Assembly (NCBI GenBank): GCA_946482295.1 | Contig: CAMLRB010000145.1 | Coordinates: 1-8,713, forward strand | From: an uncultured Bacteriovorax sp. | GTDB taxonomy: Bacteria; Bdellovibrionota; Bacteriovoracia; Bacteriovoracales; Bacteriovoracaceae | Direction of reading: 5' to 3' | Length of the DNA stretch: 8,713 nt | Shown here: positions 1-6,009 of the stretch, piece by piece | How the letters are laid out: every line of letters starts with the position of its first letter | Numbering within the stretch: the stretch's first letter is position 1 | Made by a program: the position numbers and the translations under genes | Notes under the pieces: generated by a model | What the model saw: the letters and a program-made list of their open reading frames with translations, nothing else | Told to the model about the DNA's origin: nothing | The model's database searches: none

Positions 1-177
1 ATCGACGAGAATGCCCAACCGAATGAGGTCAGGAACCTTCACTTCCACCGGCATATAACAACAGAGTCCTTCGCAAGAATCGCAAAGTCCCTTCTTGTAA
101 GAAGTCCATCGATCGAGAGCATTCAAGTGCTCTTGAATTTTTCCCGGCGTATTTTGAAGTCTGTTTTTTTTACTCAT
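1..177 (-). CDS. YkgJ-like CxxCxxxCC cysteine-cluster protein, N-terminal part only (cut by window edge)
   Basis: An ATG on the minus strand (177-175) opens a frame of 59 codons that runs off the left end of the window without a stop. The product begins MSKKNRLQNT and carries the cluster C32-D-S-C35-E-G-L-C39-C40, followed by Y-M-P-V-E-V. This is the N-terminal half of the CxxCxxxCC signature of YkgJ-type putative zinc/iron-chelating proteins (Pfam CxxCxxCC family). In that family the cluster is followed by a short beta strand and an acidic helix, as here (VKVPDLIRLG). The rest, including the second cysteine group, lies outside. No Shine-Dalgarno sequence precedes the ATG; a TATAAG hexamer lies 11 bp upstream, so the mRNA leader may be very short. 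The biochemical role of the family is poorly defined. It resembles the second cysteine-cluster protein at 2576-3169 in motif only. Confidence 0.75.
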   Translation of the reverse strand, partial: MSKKNRLQNTPGKIQEHLNALDRWTSYKKGLCDSCEGLCCYMPVEVKVPDLIRLGILVD

Positions 178-188
178 GTGAAACGAAT

Positions 189-194
189 CTTATA
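189..194 (-). promoter_or_regulatory. Possible -10 box of the left-edge cysteine-cluster gene
   Basis: Read on the minus strand, 194-189 is TATAAG, five of six matches to TATAAT. It lies 11 bp before the ATG at 177, so transcription would start about 4-6 nt before the start codon. No convincing -35 hexamer is present 16-18 bp upstream, so this is a weak call. Confidence 0.3.
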
Positions 195-201
195 AAAACG
201 T

Positions 202-230
202 TTGCCATTTAGAAAGACCGGCATTAAATT
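202..230 (+). promoter_or_regulatory. Candidate promoter for the mgtE leader transcript
   Basis: TTGCCA at 202-207 (five of six to TTGACA) is separated by 17 bp from TAAATT at 225-230 (four of six to TATAAT). This predicts a start near 237 and a leader of about 150 nt before mgtE, which would include the small ORF at 265-327. AT-rich DNA gives chance matches, so confidence is modest. A second -10-like stretch (TAAATATTAA, 235-244) lies just downstream without a matching -35. Confidence 0.35.
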
Positions 231-264
231 TCGGTAAATATTAACTTATCCCCTGAGGTTCAAA

Positions 265-327
265 ATGGACGAAGATCCCAAGCAATTCGCATTGAAAAAA
301 CTCAGTGGAGACGTTAAAGGTCACTAA
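265..327 (+). CDS. Small leader ORF (20 aa), candidate Mg2+-responsive leader peptide of mgtE
   Basis: ATG at 265 is preceded by GAGG (255-258) with a 6-nt spacer. The surrounding CTGAGGTT is identical to the ribosome site of the large gene at 6079, which supports real translation. The 20-codon frame ends with TAA at 325-327, 62 nt before mgtE. The peptide begins M-D-E-D-P, then K-Q-F-A-L-K-K, and ends G-D-V-K-G-H. An acidic N-terminus followed at once by proline is the kind of nascent chain known to destabilise translating ribosomes at low Mg2+; enterobacterial MgtL, in the leader of mgtA, begins M-E-P-D-P and continues with basic residues. By analogy (inference) this ORF could couple Mg2+ supply to mgtE expression. 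It could also be a chance ORF. No homologue is known to me. Confidence 0.5.
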   Translation: MDEDPKQFALKKLSGDVKGH

Positions 328-347
328 AACTTCCTTTCTCCCTCCGC
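305..347 (+). promoter_or_regulatory. Potential hairpin spanning the leader-ORF end and a pyrimidine tract
   Basis: GTGGAG (305-310) can pair with CTCCGC (342-347; six pairs, one G-U). Inside it, AAAGG (316-320) can pair with CCTTT (333-337) around a 12-nt loop. The 5' half lies in the last codons of the leader ORF, so a ribosome there would melt it. A competing five-pair helix, CTGAG (253-257, over the leader ORF's ribosome site) with CTCAG (301-305), is also possible. Pairing was done by eye; no folding energy was computed. Confidence 0.35.
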
Positions 348-389
348 TTAAGATTCACCAGATTCTCTCTTTTTCTCGATGGTGCTTAA
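329..389 (+). promoter_or_regulatory. C-rich, G-poor leader segment before mgtE, possible rut-like tract, with pairing over the mgtE ribosome site
   Basis: From about 329 to 377 the non-template strand is strongly pyrimidine-rich with only three G residues (for example CTTTCTCCCTCC near 335-345). This C-over-G bias is typical of Rho-utilisation regions. Just after it, CACCA (356-360) is perfectly complementary to TGGTG (380-384), the only ribosome-binding-like sequence before the mgtE ATG at 390. Both could serve attenuation or translational control downstream of the small ORF. No intrinsic terminator and no recognisable M-box riboswitch are visible. Confidence 0.35.
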
Positions 390-1715
390 ATGGAAACAAC
401 ACTTTTAAATGACGATTTTTCCCTAGAAAACTTGCTGGAAAACTGGCAAGTCCTCACATTTGCTCAACGTATGGATGTTTTCACCATGCTTGGCCGTATT
501 GATCAAGAAGAGCTCTTTCTCAATCTTTCATCGGACTATCAGGCCGAGCTCTTCGAAGAGTTTCCTCACGGAGAAAAACGCTCGTGGATTCGTCTGCTCG
601 CGCCCGATGATATTGCTGACTTAATTCAAAACCTCGATGAAGAACAGCAAGGACACGCTCTGAAGTGTCTTGATTACGCCACTCTTGTTGAAGTTAAAGC
701 GCTCATGGCCTACGCAGAAGACGAAGCCGGGGGACTCATGAACTCGCGCTTTGCCCGCCTTCGCCCAGAGATGACGGTGGAAGAGGCGATTCGCTATCTT
801 CGCGCTCAATCGAAATCAAAAATCGAAACGATTTACTACGCCTACGTTCTTGATCGCTCCCAAGTTCTTCTTGGAGTTGTCTCTCTTCGTGAGTTGTTTT
901 TAGCGACAGCTCAGATGACGATTCAGGAAATCATGAACACGGATCTCGTGACAGTTCTCGCGGATGAAGATCAGGAAAATATTTCGAAAACTTTTTCGAA
1001 TCACAACTTTCTCGCTCTTCCCGTTGTGGATGAAAACAATGTGATGAAAGGTATTATTACCGTTGATGACGTGGTTGAAGTTATCGAAGAAGAAGCCACT
1101 GAAGATATTCACAAACTCGGGGGTATGGAAGCCTTAGGTGAGCCGTATCTTGATATCGGTTTAACATCGATGATTAAAAAACGCGCTGGCTGGTTAATGG
1201 CGCTTTTCGTAGGTGAGATGTTTACAGCTACGGCCATGAGCCACTACGAAGAAAGTATTGCTAAGGCCACAGTTCTAGCACTTTTTATCCCGCTGGTTAT
1301 TTCTTCTGGTGGTAACTCGGGTTCACAAGCAACAACACTCATTATTCGTGCCATGGCATTAGGTGAAGTTCGTTTAAGAGACTGGTGGCGCGTTTTCGCA
1401 CGTGAAATTATCGCGGGTCTGTCACTTGGACTCATTCTGGGATGTATTGGTCTTATTCGCGTTCTTCTATGGCCAGGTAAAGAAGTTCTCTACGGTCAAC
1501 ACTATGTGATGGTAGGAGTAACGGTCGCTCTTAGTTTAATGGGAATTGTTCTTTGGGGAACGATTGCTGGATCGATGCTTCCCTTTTTCCTGAGAAGAAT
1601 TGGTCTTGACCCTGCGACTTCATCTGCACCGTTTGTAGCGACCCTTGTAGACGTGACGGGACTTATTATCTACTTCTCAGTGGCCACTATGTTTTTGAAA
1701 GGTTTGATACTTTAG
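390..1715 (+). CDS. mgtE: Magnesium transporter MgtE
   Basis: This is a 441-residue inner-membrane Mg2+ channel/transporter, close to the usual 450 or so. Domains in order: the acidic helical MgtE N domain (about 15-115); two CBS domains (about 118-175 and 180-236), which sense cytosolic Mg2+; the connecting plug helix (about 238-262, EEEATEDIHKLGG); and a five-helix membrane domain (about 265-437). The family hallmark S-S-G-G-N-S-G-S-Q is at 305-313, with A-M-A-L-G-E soon after. In the last helices, L-D-P-A-T-S-S-A-P-F leads to L-V-D-V-T-G, where D421 matches the pore aspartate of characterised MgtE. All key parts are present, so the protein should be functional. The ATG at 390 has only a weak GGTG ribosome site (381-384). 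The preceding leader carries a small ORF and possible regulatory pairing. The 3' end overlaps the convergent permease gene by 29 bp. Confidence 0.96.
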   Translation: METTLLNDDFSLENLLENWQVLTFAQRMDVFTMLGRIDQEELFLNLSSDYQAELFEEFPHGEKRSWIRLLAPDDIADLIQNLDEEQQGHALKCLDYATLVEVKALMAYAEDEAGGLMNSRFARLRPEMTVEEAIRYLRAQSKSKIETIYYAYVLDRSQVLLGVVSLRELFLATAQMTIQEIMNTDLVTVLADEDQENISKTFSNHNFLALPVVDENNVMKGIITVDDVVEVIEEEATEDIHKLGGMEALGEPYLDIGLTSMIKKRAGWLMALFVGEMFTATAMSHYEESIAKATVLALFIPLVISSGGNSGSQATTLIIRAMALGEVRLRDWWRVFAREIIAGLSLGLILGCIGLIRVLLWPGKEVLYGQHYVMVGVTVALSLMGIVLWGTIAGSMLPFFLRRIGLDPATSSAPFVATLVDVTGLIIYFSVATMFLKGLIL

Positions 1716-2583
1716 ATCTGGCCATAAGAATGAGGCCTGCCAGAATGAGAATGGCCCCAACCCATTGAATGGCCGCTAATCGCTCACCTAAAAACAGTCC
1801 CGCAATGGCAACCCCGGAAACGGGTTCTGTCGTACTTAAAATGGAAGCTTCAGAAGAAGTAATTCTTCTGAGGCCCGCTAAAAACAATGTCATCGCCATC
1901 AGTGAACAAATAATTGCCATACTCACAATCATCATTCCATGTTGAGAAAGTATTTCGAGCGGCCTAACATAACTTGGAAAGTGAATGAGTGAGAGCACAA
2001 CACCAGCACCCAGCTGAACATAAAACGAAGAAGGCATGGCCTCGACGTTACTCAAAAATTTTCGTGAATAGATGATGTAGAGAGCGTAGAAAAAAGCAGC
2101 GCCTAATCCGGTTAATATGAACTTCGGATCGCTGATGGCCCATTCTCCCCACACTAATAAAACTAAACCAAGAGTGACAACAACTAAGGAGATACTTCCT
2201 CCAACACCTAATTTTTCATTTAAAATAAAACGCGAAAGAATAGCGACCATCACGGGATAAGTGTAGAGAAGTAAGACCGTTAAAGAAGCGGAAAGTCCCG
2301 TAAGTGCAATAAAGAAAAAACTGGAAAAGAGTGCGTATCCAAAAATTCCCAGGCACAAACTTGAAATCCAATCGAACTTTTTTAAGACGATGGACCTTGG
2401 TTTCGTTAAGAGAACGATTGCTCCAGTTAAAAGAGCAGAGATAAAATAGCGAAGAGCGAGGAGTTCCCCCGGAGAAATGTGGCGTTTGAAAGCTTCCTTT
2501 CCAAAATATCCTAAAGCTCCAAAACACATTCCTGAAGCAATAATGTAACCGTAGCCTTTTTGATTTTCATTTAAATTAAGCAT
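1687..2583 (-). CDS. EamA/DMT-family (drug/metabolite) permease
   Basis: A 298-residue, very hydrophobic protein with about ten predicted membrane helices arranged as two EamA repeats. The first repeat ends in a stretch reading L-Y-T-Y-P-V-M-V-A-I-L-S (105-116) followed by L-N-E-K-L. The second carries S-T-T-E-P-V-S-G-V-A-I-A-G and L-G-E-R-L (250-269), then Q-W-V-G-A-I-L-I-L-A-G near the C-terminus. The paired Y-P/E-P and E-K-L/E-R-L motifs are the classic signature of this family. Members export or exchange small metabolites such as amino acids or nucleosides; the substrate cannot be predicted here. The start ATG (2583-2581) sits inside the end of the upstream cysteine-cluster gene, giving an 8-nt overlap, so the two are probably co-transcribed and translationally coupled. 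The 3' end overlaps mgtE tail to tail (1687-1715). Confidence 0.92.
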   Translation of the reverse strand: MLNLNENQKGYGYIIASGMCFGALGYFGKEAFKRHISPGELLALRYFISALLTGAIVLLTKPRSIVLKKFDWISSLCLGIFGYALFSSFFFIALTGLSASLTVLLLYTYPVMVAILSRFILNEKLGVGGSISLVVVTLGLVLLVWGEWAISDPKFILTGLGAAFFYALYIIYSRKFLSNVEAMPSSFYVQLGAGVVLSLIHFPSYVRPLEILSQHGMMIVSMAIICSLMAMTLFLAGLRRITSSEASILSTTEPVSGVAIAGLFLGERLAAIQWVGAILILAGLILMARSKVSNLSKT

Positions 2584-3169
2584 TGATCTTGAGCTTCTGG
2601 AAAAAAGTAAGGAGAGCGCGCGGAAGATCTAATTTCTCCCAATCGATTTGATAAGCTTCGCGAATTTTTTGATTGGCGATGTCTTCAAACGATTGGTGAT
2701 CGCGCTCACGAGTTTCCAACAATTCAATCATGCTGGAACAAGTGGAACCATTGTCACCTGTCATTTTGGGATTGAAGGCGAGACAGCCATAAGGTTTAAT
2801 CGAGCGTGAAAGGGCGCAACCTTTTGGTCCTGGAGAGTAGAACGGACATGTGTATGTTCGTCTCAGCTGTTTGATGCCTTTTTTGCCCGTGGAGAGTTCG
2901 TAATCTAGGCGATACTGCTCTATCGTTACTTTGAGTTTGAGTTCAACTTCTTTCAAATCAGCGTTCGCACCAATGAGCCCTTCAATTATTTCCAGAGTCT
3001 CAAGAGGAGTGATTTGCATTGAATTGGCAACGGACGTACAACACGTTCCCGAACATTGAAAACAATGAATCTCTTTTCCTTCTAAACTGGCCATCGCCTC
3101 AATGAGAAGCGAACGCCTGGAATGTGCATTTGAAGAAGGATCAATATCGAGGTCTTTTAGTCGGAGCAT
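2576..3169 (-). CDS. YkgJ-like cysteine-cluster (putative Zn/Fe-chelating) protein
   Basis: A soluble 197-residue protein with eight cysteines in the YkgJ pattern: C36-F-Q-C39-S-G-T-C43-C44 near the N-terminus, then T-C108-P-F-Y, G-C118-A-L-S, K-P-Y-G-C129 and C144. The family arrangement (CxxCxGxCC, later CPF, GC and R/KP-x-x-C) is complete, so a metal or Fe-S site is plausible, but the reaction is unknown for most members. The region 70-100 is a charged helix insert and the C-terminus (150-197) is helical. The start at 3169 is fixed upstream by an in-frame TAG 9 nt before it. There is no Shine-Dalgarno sequence, and a -10-like box ends 8 nt before the ATG, so a near-leaderless mRNA is possible. 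M26 is an alternative start. It overlaps the EamA permease gene downstream by 8 nt, which suggests an operon and perhaps a shared function. Confidence 0.85.
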   Translation of the reverse strand: MLRLKDLDIDPSSNAHSRRSLLIEAMASLEGKEIHCFQCSGTCCTSVANSMQITPLETLEIIEGLIGANADLKEVELKLKVTIEQYRLDYELSTGKKGIKQLRRTYTCPFYSPGPKGCALSRSIKPYGCLAFNPKMTGDNGSTCSSMIELLETRERDHQSFEDIANQKIREAYQIDWEKLDLPRALLTFFQKLKINA

Positions 3170-3177
3170 TAAAAGCT

Positions 3178-3206
3178 ATTCTCATCAAAAAAGGAGTCTT
3201 TGCCAA
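3178..3206 (-). promoter_or_regulatory. Candidate promoter for the cysteine-cluster/permease operon
   Basis: On the minus strand TTGGCA (3206-3201; four of six to TTGACA) is followed after 17 bp by GAGAAT (3183-3178; four of six). The start codon is only 8 nt beyond the -10, so the transcript would be nearly leaderless. Its -35 shares five bases with the -35 of the divergent alkC promoter. Confidence 0.35.
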
Positions 3207-3229
3207 GGTCGATAAAAATAAAATAAACT
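3200..3229 (+). promoter_or_regulatory. Candidate promoter for the alkC operon, predicting a leaderless mRNA
   Basis: TTGCCA (3200-3205; five of six) and TAAACT (3224-3229; four of six) are separated by 18 bp. The expected start point falls at or next to the A of the alkC ATG (3236). No ribosome-binding sequence lies before that ATG, which agrees with a leaderless transcript. The same -35 sequence, TTGCCA, is used in the candidate mgtE promoter. Confidence 0.4.
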
Positions 3230-3235
3230 TTTAGC

Positions 3236-4342
3236 ATGGAACCATTTAAAAATCTAATTGGGCCTCAAGTGGCCGAGCAAACTGCTAAGGCCATCCTTCG
3301 GGCCGATCCTACTTTTCCAAAGTCTCAATTTCTAAAAAATATCAAACAAGAGCTTGGGCCTTTGGAGTTAAAAGCAAGAGTGAAAGTCATTTCCCGCCGG
3401 CTCAATGAATGTCTTAAACATAATACAAAAAAGAATCTTAAAATACTTACGTCCGCCGTTAAACAAGATGATGAGGATACTCTTGGACTGAGTGGATTCG
3501 CTGCCTGGCCAGTGACGGATTATGTTGCCTCTTATGGCATAGAGGAATTTGAGGCTTCGATGGAGGCCCTGAAGGTTATGACTAAAGCGTTCACGGCAGA
3601 GTTTGCTATTCGTGATTTTTTTATCGCCGATCAAAAAAAGACTCTCGCGTATTTCAATGAATGGGTTGAGGATGAATGCGAACATGTTCGCCGTCTTGTT
3701 TCTGAAGGTTCCCGCCCGCTTCTTCCATGGGGCCAAAAACTTCACCGTTTTGTTGAAGACCCTAAACACACCTGGCATTTGCTTGAAAAATTAAAAAACG
3801 ATGAGTCGCTTTATGTCCGCAAATCGGTTGCGAATCATTTAAATGATCATTCGAAAAATCATCCCGACTTTATTATTGAAAAGCTGACGGCCTGGAGTCA
3901 GCACAAAAAGATTTCTCCTGAATTAGAATGGGTCATTAAACATGCGACTCGCACTTTGATCAAAAAGGGGCATGCTAAAGCTTTTAAGTTGCATGGAGTG
4001 GATACTGATCTCGTAGAGGTGAAAGCACAAAAACTACTCACTAAAAAAATTAAATTAGGTGAGAGTCTAAAAGTTGAAGTTGTTCTCGTGAATAACTCTA
4101 AAAAGACTCAAAAATTTATTCTTGATCACGAAGTTCACTTATTAAAGGCCAACAACAAACACAATGTAAAATGTTTCAAAGGTATTAAACTCGAAATCAA
4201 GGCACAAGAGAAAAAAACATTTACTTTGAACTTACCGCTCAAGGCCGTCACAACTCGCACTTACTATAGTGGAAAACATTTTTGGAACAGCAAACTTAAC
4301 GGAACTAGCTATGAGAAGCTGGCCTTTACATTAGAAACATAA
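3236..4342 (+). CDS. alkC: AlkC-type DNA alkylation repair glycosylase with C-terminal Ig-like domain
   Basis: A 368-residue protein of the HEAT-like-repeat DNA glycosylase superfamily (AlkC/AlkD), which removes cationic alkylated bases such as 3-methyladenine and 3-methylcytosine without base flipping. The N-terminal 255 residues are helical and carry strong family blocks: L-E-L-K-A-R-V at 43-49, F-T-A-E-F-A-I-R at 119-126, H-V-R-R-L-V-S-E-G-S-R-P at 150-161 with L-P-W-G following, and Y-V-R-K-S-V-A-N-H-L-N-D at 193-204. E122 and D204 are the conserved acidic residues I would expect at the active site. Residues 260-368 are beta-rich and lysine-rich, matching the Ig-like C-terminal domain of one AlkC subgroup, including T-T-R-T-Y-Y-S-G-K-H at 339-348. 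It starts the run of genes to 5965, 12 nt ahead of the next, and has no Shine-Dalgarno sequence of its own. Confidence 0.9.
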   Translation: MEPFKNLIGPQVAEQTAKAILRADPTFPKSQFLKNIKQELGPLELKARVKVISRRLNECLKHNTKKNLKILTSAVKQDDEDTLGLSGFAAWPVTDYVASYGIEEFEASMEALKVMTKAFTAEFAIRDFFIADQKKTLAYFNEWVEDECEHVRRLVSEGSRPLLPWGQKLHRFVEDPKHTWHLLEKLKNDESLYVRKSVANHLNDHSKNHPDFIIEKLTAWSQHKKISPELEWVIKHATRTLIKKGHAKAFKLHGVDTDLVEVKAQKLLTKKIKLGESLKVEVVLVNNSKKTQKFILDHEVHLLKANNKHNVKCFKGIKLEIKAQEKKTFTLNLPLKAVTTRTYYSGKHFWNSKLNGTSYEKLAFTLET

Positions 4343-4354
4343 GCGGAGTATTTT

Positions 4355-4906
4355 ATGAACATGAAAGTTCTAATCGGTCTTGTTTACTTTCTTTCAACGA
4401 CAGCTCTTTATGCCTGGGATGCTCCAGAGACTCTAGAGAATGCTTGTTATGAAGGGTGTACTGAAACTCAAGAGCGCATCTATGATGAGTTTAATCGACT
4501 GCAAACAGCTCCAATGTTTATTCCAGGAATGTACTCAGGTGAATGTTATCATCAATCACCTTCGCTTGATCCAGAAACGACTCACTACATAGGGCTTCTT
4601 TTGAATCGTGATTCTAAAGGCGCTTACATGTCTCCCGTTCTGCAATATTTTGGAGAAGGAAACAGTATGGCCGATTGGTCACTGGCAACTGCGCTGAAAG
4701 AAATGCATCCTGATTGGATAGAAGCGGGAAGAATGACAATGCATAAAACATCGGCCACGGCCGCTGTATTAGACAATGAAGGTTATCCGGCCCTCGTTTA
4801 TTGGGCACGCCAGAATCCTGAAACAAAAAACATTTCGTTTCTTGCATGGCTAAGAGCTTCAATTGCTTTTTGTGAATTAAAACCTAACCCTAACGGACTT
4901 CCTTAA
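4355..4906 (+). CDS. Secreted four-cysteine protein of unknown function
   Basis: I do not recognise a family. The 183-residue product starts with a short charged N-terminus and a hydrophobic stretch (residues 4-19) ending L-Y-A, a typical signal peptide with likely cleavage before W21. The mature part is about 163 residues, mixed and rich in aromatic residues, with four cysteines (C31, C35, C64, C173). That fits two disulfides in the periplasm or outside the cell. Recognisable stretches are F-I-P-G-M-Y-S-G-E-C-Y (55-65) and P-A-L-V-Y-W-A-R-Q (145-153). There is no lipobox and no membrane helix after the signal. The ATG has a good ribosome site (GGAG at 4345-4348, 6-nt spacer). It lies 12 nt after alkC and 3 nt before the dehydrogenase gene, so it is most likely in one operon with both, and may act with the periplasmic dehydrogenase. 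Confidence 0.8.
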   Translation: MNMKVLIGLVYFLSTTALYAWDAPETLENACYEGCTETQERIYDEFNRLQTAPMFIPGMYSGECYHQSPSLDPETTHYIGLLLNRDSKGAYMSPVLQYFGEGNSMADWSLATALKEMHPDWIEAGRMTMHKTSATAAVLDNEGYPALVYWARQNPETKNISFLAWLRASIAFCELKPNPNGLP

Positions 4907-4909
4907 AAT

Positions 4910-5965
4910 ATGAAATTCATAATTTTTTCTTTTCTTATTTTTTCATCTGCTTTTGCTCGCGACTCATACGAGATAAACGGACAAAAATATAATTTAGAAA
5001 AAATTTTTGATGGTGGAGATGTTGTTTGGGGAATGGATTTCATCTCTAAAAACGAACTTATTTTCACTGAGAGAAGTGGCAAATTAAAATTGCTTGATCT
5101 CACAACTAAAAAAATATCTGAGATTGGAGGAATTCCTAAAGTCTACGCGGAAGAACAAGGTGGACTCTTAGATGTTTTTTATGATGATAAGATGGGAAAT
5201 CTTTATCTGACATACTCTGATCCCGATGCACCTAATCCCACGACCTCACTCTTTAGGGGAAAATTATCAGCAGATAAAAAATCACTTCAAGGATCAAGAC
5301 TTTTCCAAGCAAACGCTTTTGAAAAAGGTGGCATTCATTTCGGTTCACGCGTTGTGATTGATAATAAAGGCTTTCTCTTCATGAGCGTAGGCGAACGAAA
5401 TAAACGTGATCAGGCCCAACTTCTCACAAATCATCAAGGTAAGATTCTAAGACTCGATCGCGACGGAAAAGTGCCTGCAGGAAATCCTTTTATTGGCCAT
5501 AAAGATGCACTTCCCGAAATTTGGAGTTACGGTCATCGCAATCCTCAAGGACTCACGCTTTCCCCACAGGGGCATCTTCTAAACGCTGAATTTGGACCTC
5601 GAGGCGGTGATGAAATCAACCTCGTGGAAAAAGGGGCCAACTATGGTTGGCCGGTTATCACTTATGGCCGTGAATATTACGGACCTAAAATCGGAACGAC
5701 AGCAAAAGAGGGAATGAAGCAGCCACTCATGTACTGGGTTCCTAGCATAAACCCTTCGGGGATTTCATATTTCAAGGGAGATCTATATTTGGCCTGTTTG
5801 GACAACCATATCCGCAGAATCGTGATGAAAGGGACAACAAAAGTAAGCGAAGAGAAAATCATAGATGATTTAGGGGAGAGGTTTAGGCAGGTAAAAGCGG
5901 GTTTGGATGGAAACCTTTATCTCTCTACAGACAGCGGCAAGATCCTGAGACTATCTTCAAAGTAA
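4910..5965 (+). CDS. Periplasmic PQQ-dependent aldose sugar dehydrogenase (YliI/Asd-like)
   Basis: A 351-residue protein with a clear signal peptide (M-K-F-I-I-F-S-F-L-I-F-S-S-A-F-A, likely cleaved after A16) and the six-bladed propeller of the soluble glucose/sorbosone dehydrogenase family (GSDH). Family blocks in order: W-G-M-D-F near 40, F-T-E-R-S-G-K-L at 52-59, G-G-L-L-D-V at 84-89, G-G-I-H-F-G-S-R-V at 140-148 with H143 as the likely catalytic base, H-Q-G-K-I-L-R-L-D at 175-183, Y-G-H-R-N-P-Q-G-L at 207-215, E-F-G-P-R-G-G-D-E-I-N at 227-237, N-Y-G-W-P at 244-248 and P-S-G-I at 282-285. Such enzymes oxidise aldoses at C1 using PQQ and Ca2+. No PQQ synthesis genes are in the window, so the cofactor may be scavenged. 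There is little Shine-Dalgarno sequence; with a 3-nt gap to the preceding stop, re-initiation is likely. No terminator hairpin follows. Confidence 0.9.
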   Translation: MKFIIFSFLIFSSAFARDSYEINGQKYNLEKIFDGGDVVWGMDFISKNELIFTERSGKLKLLDLTTKKISEIGGIPKVYAEEQGGLLDVFYDDKMGNLYLTYSDPDAPNPTTSLFRGKLSADKKSLQGSRLFQANAFEKGGIHFGSRVVIDNKGFLFMSVGERNKRDQAQLLTNHQGKILRLDRDGKVPAGNPFIGHKDALPEIWSYGHRNPQGLTLSPQGHLLNAEFGPRGGDEINLVEKGANYGWPVITYGREYYGPKIGTTAKEGMKQPLMYWVPSINPSGISYFKGDLYLACLDNHIRRIVMKGTTKVSEEKIIDDLGERFRQVKAGLDGNLYLSTDSGKILRLSSK

Positions 5966-6002
5966 CCATCTTACTCGGATACAACCTGGCCTAGTCATTC
6001 GT

Positions 6003-6008
6003 TATACT
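6003..6008 (+). promoter_or_regulatory. -10 box upstream of the OvoA-PLP fusion gene
   Basis: TATACT matches five of six bases of the -10 consensus and lies 70 bp before the start codon. The region 16-18 bp upstream has no good TTGACA match (TACAAC at 5980-5985 is the nearest), so the promoter may need an activator or be weak. The predicted start (about 6014-6016) falls inside the palindrome at 6010-6026. Confidence 0.45.
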
Positions 6009-6009
6009 C

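Noticed and set aside
178..389. M-box or other known Mg2+ riboswitch before mgtE
   Set aside because: The leader is short and pyrimidine-rich and lacks the conserved multi-helix core I would expect. The small ORF model fits better.
621..1435. Minus-strand open frames of 60-70 codons inside mgtE, and similar frames inside alkC, the dehydrogenase gene and the fusion gene
   Set aside because: They lie opposite or out of frame within strongly recognised genes, have no domain content or ribosome sites, and their composition reflects the codon pattern of the real gene.
1716..1742. Bidirectional terminator between mgtE and the permease (CTGGC...GCCAG, with GGCC repeats)
   Set aside because: Only a 5-bp stem with a 16-nt loop and no T-run on either strand; it also lies inside the permease coding sequence.
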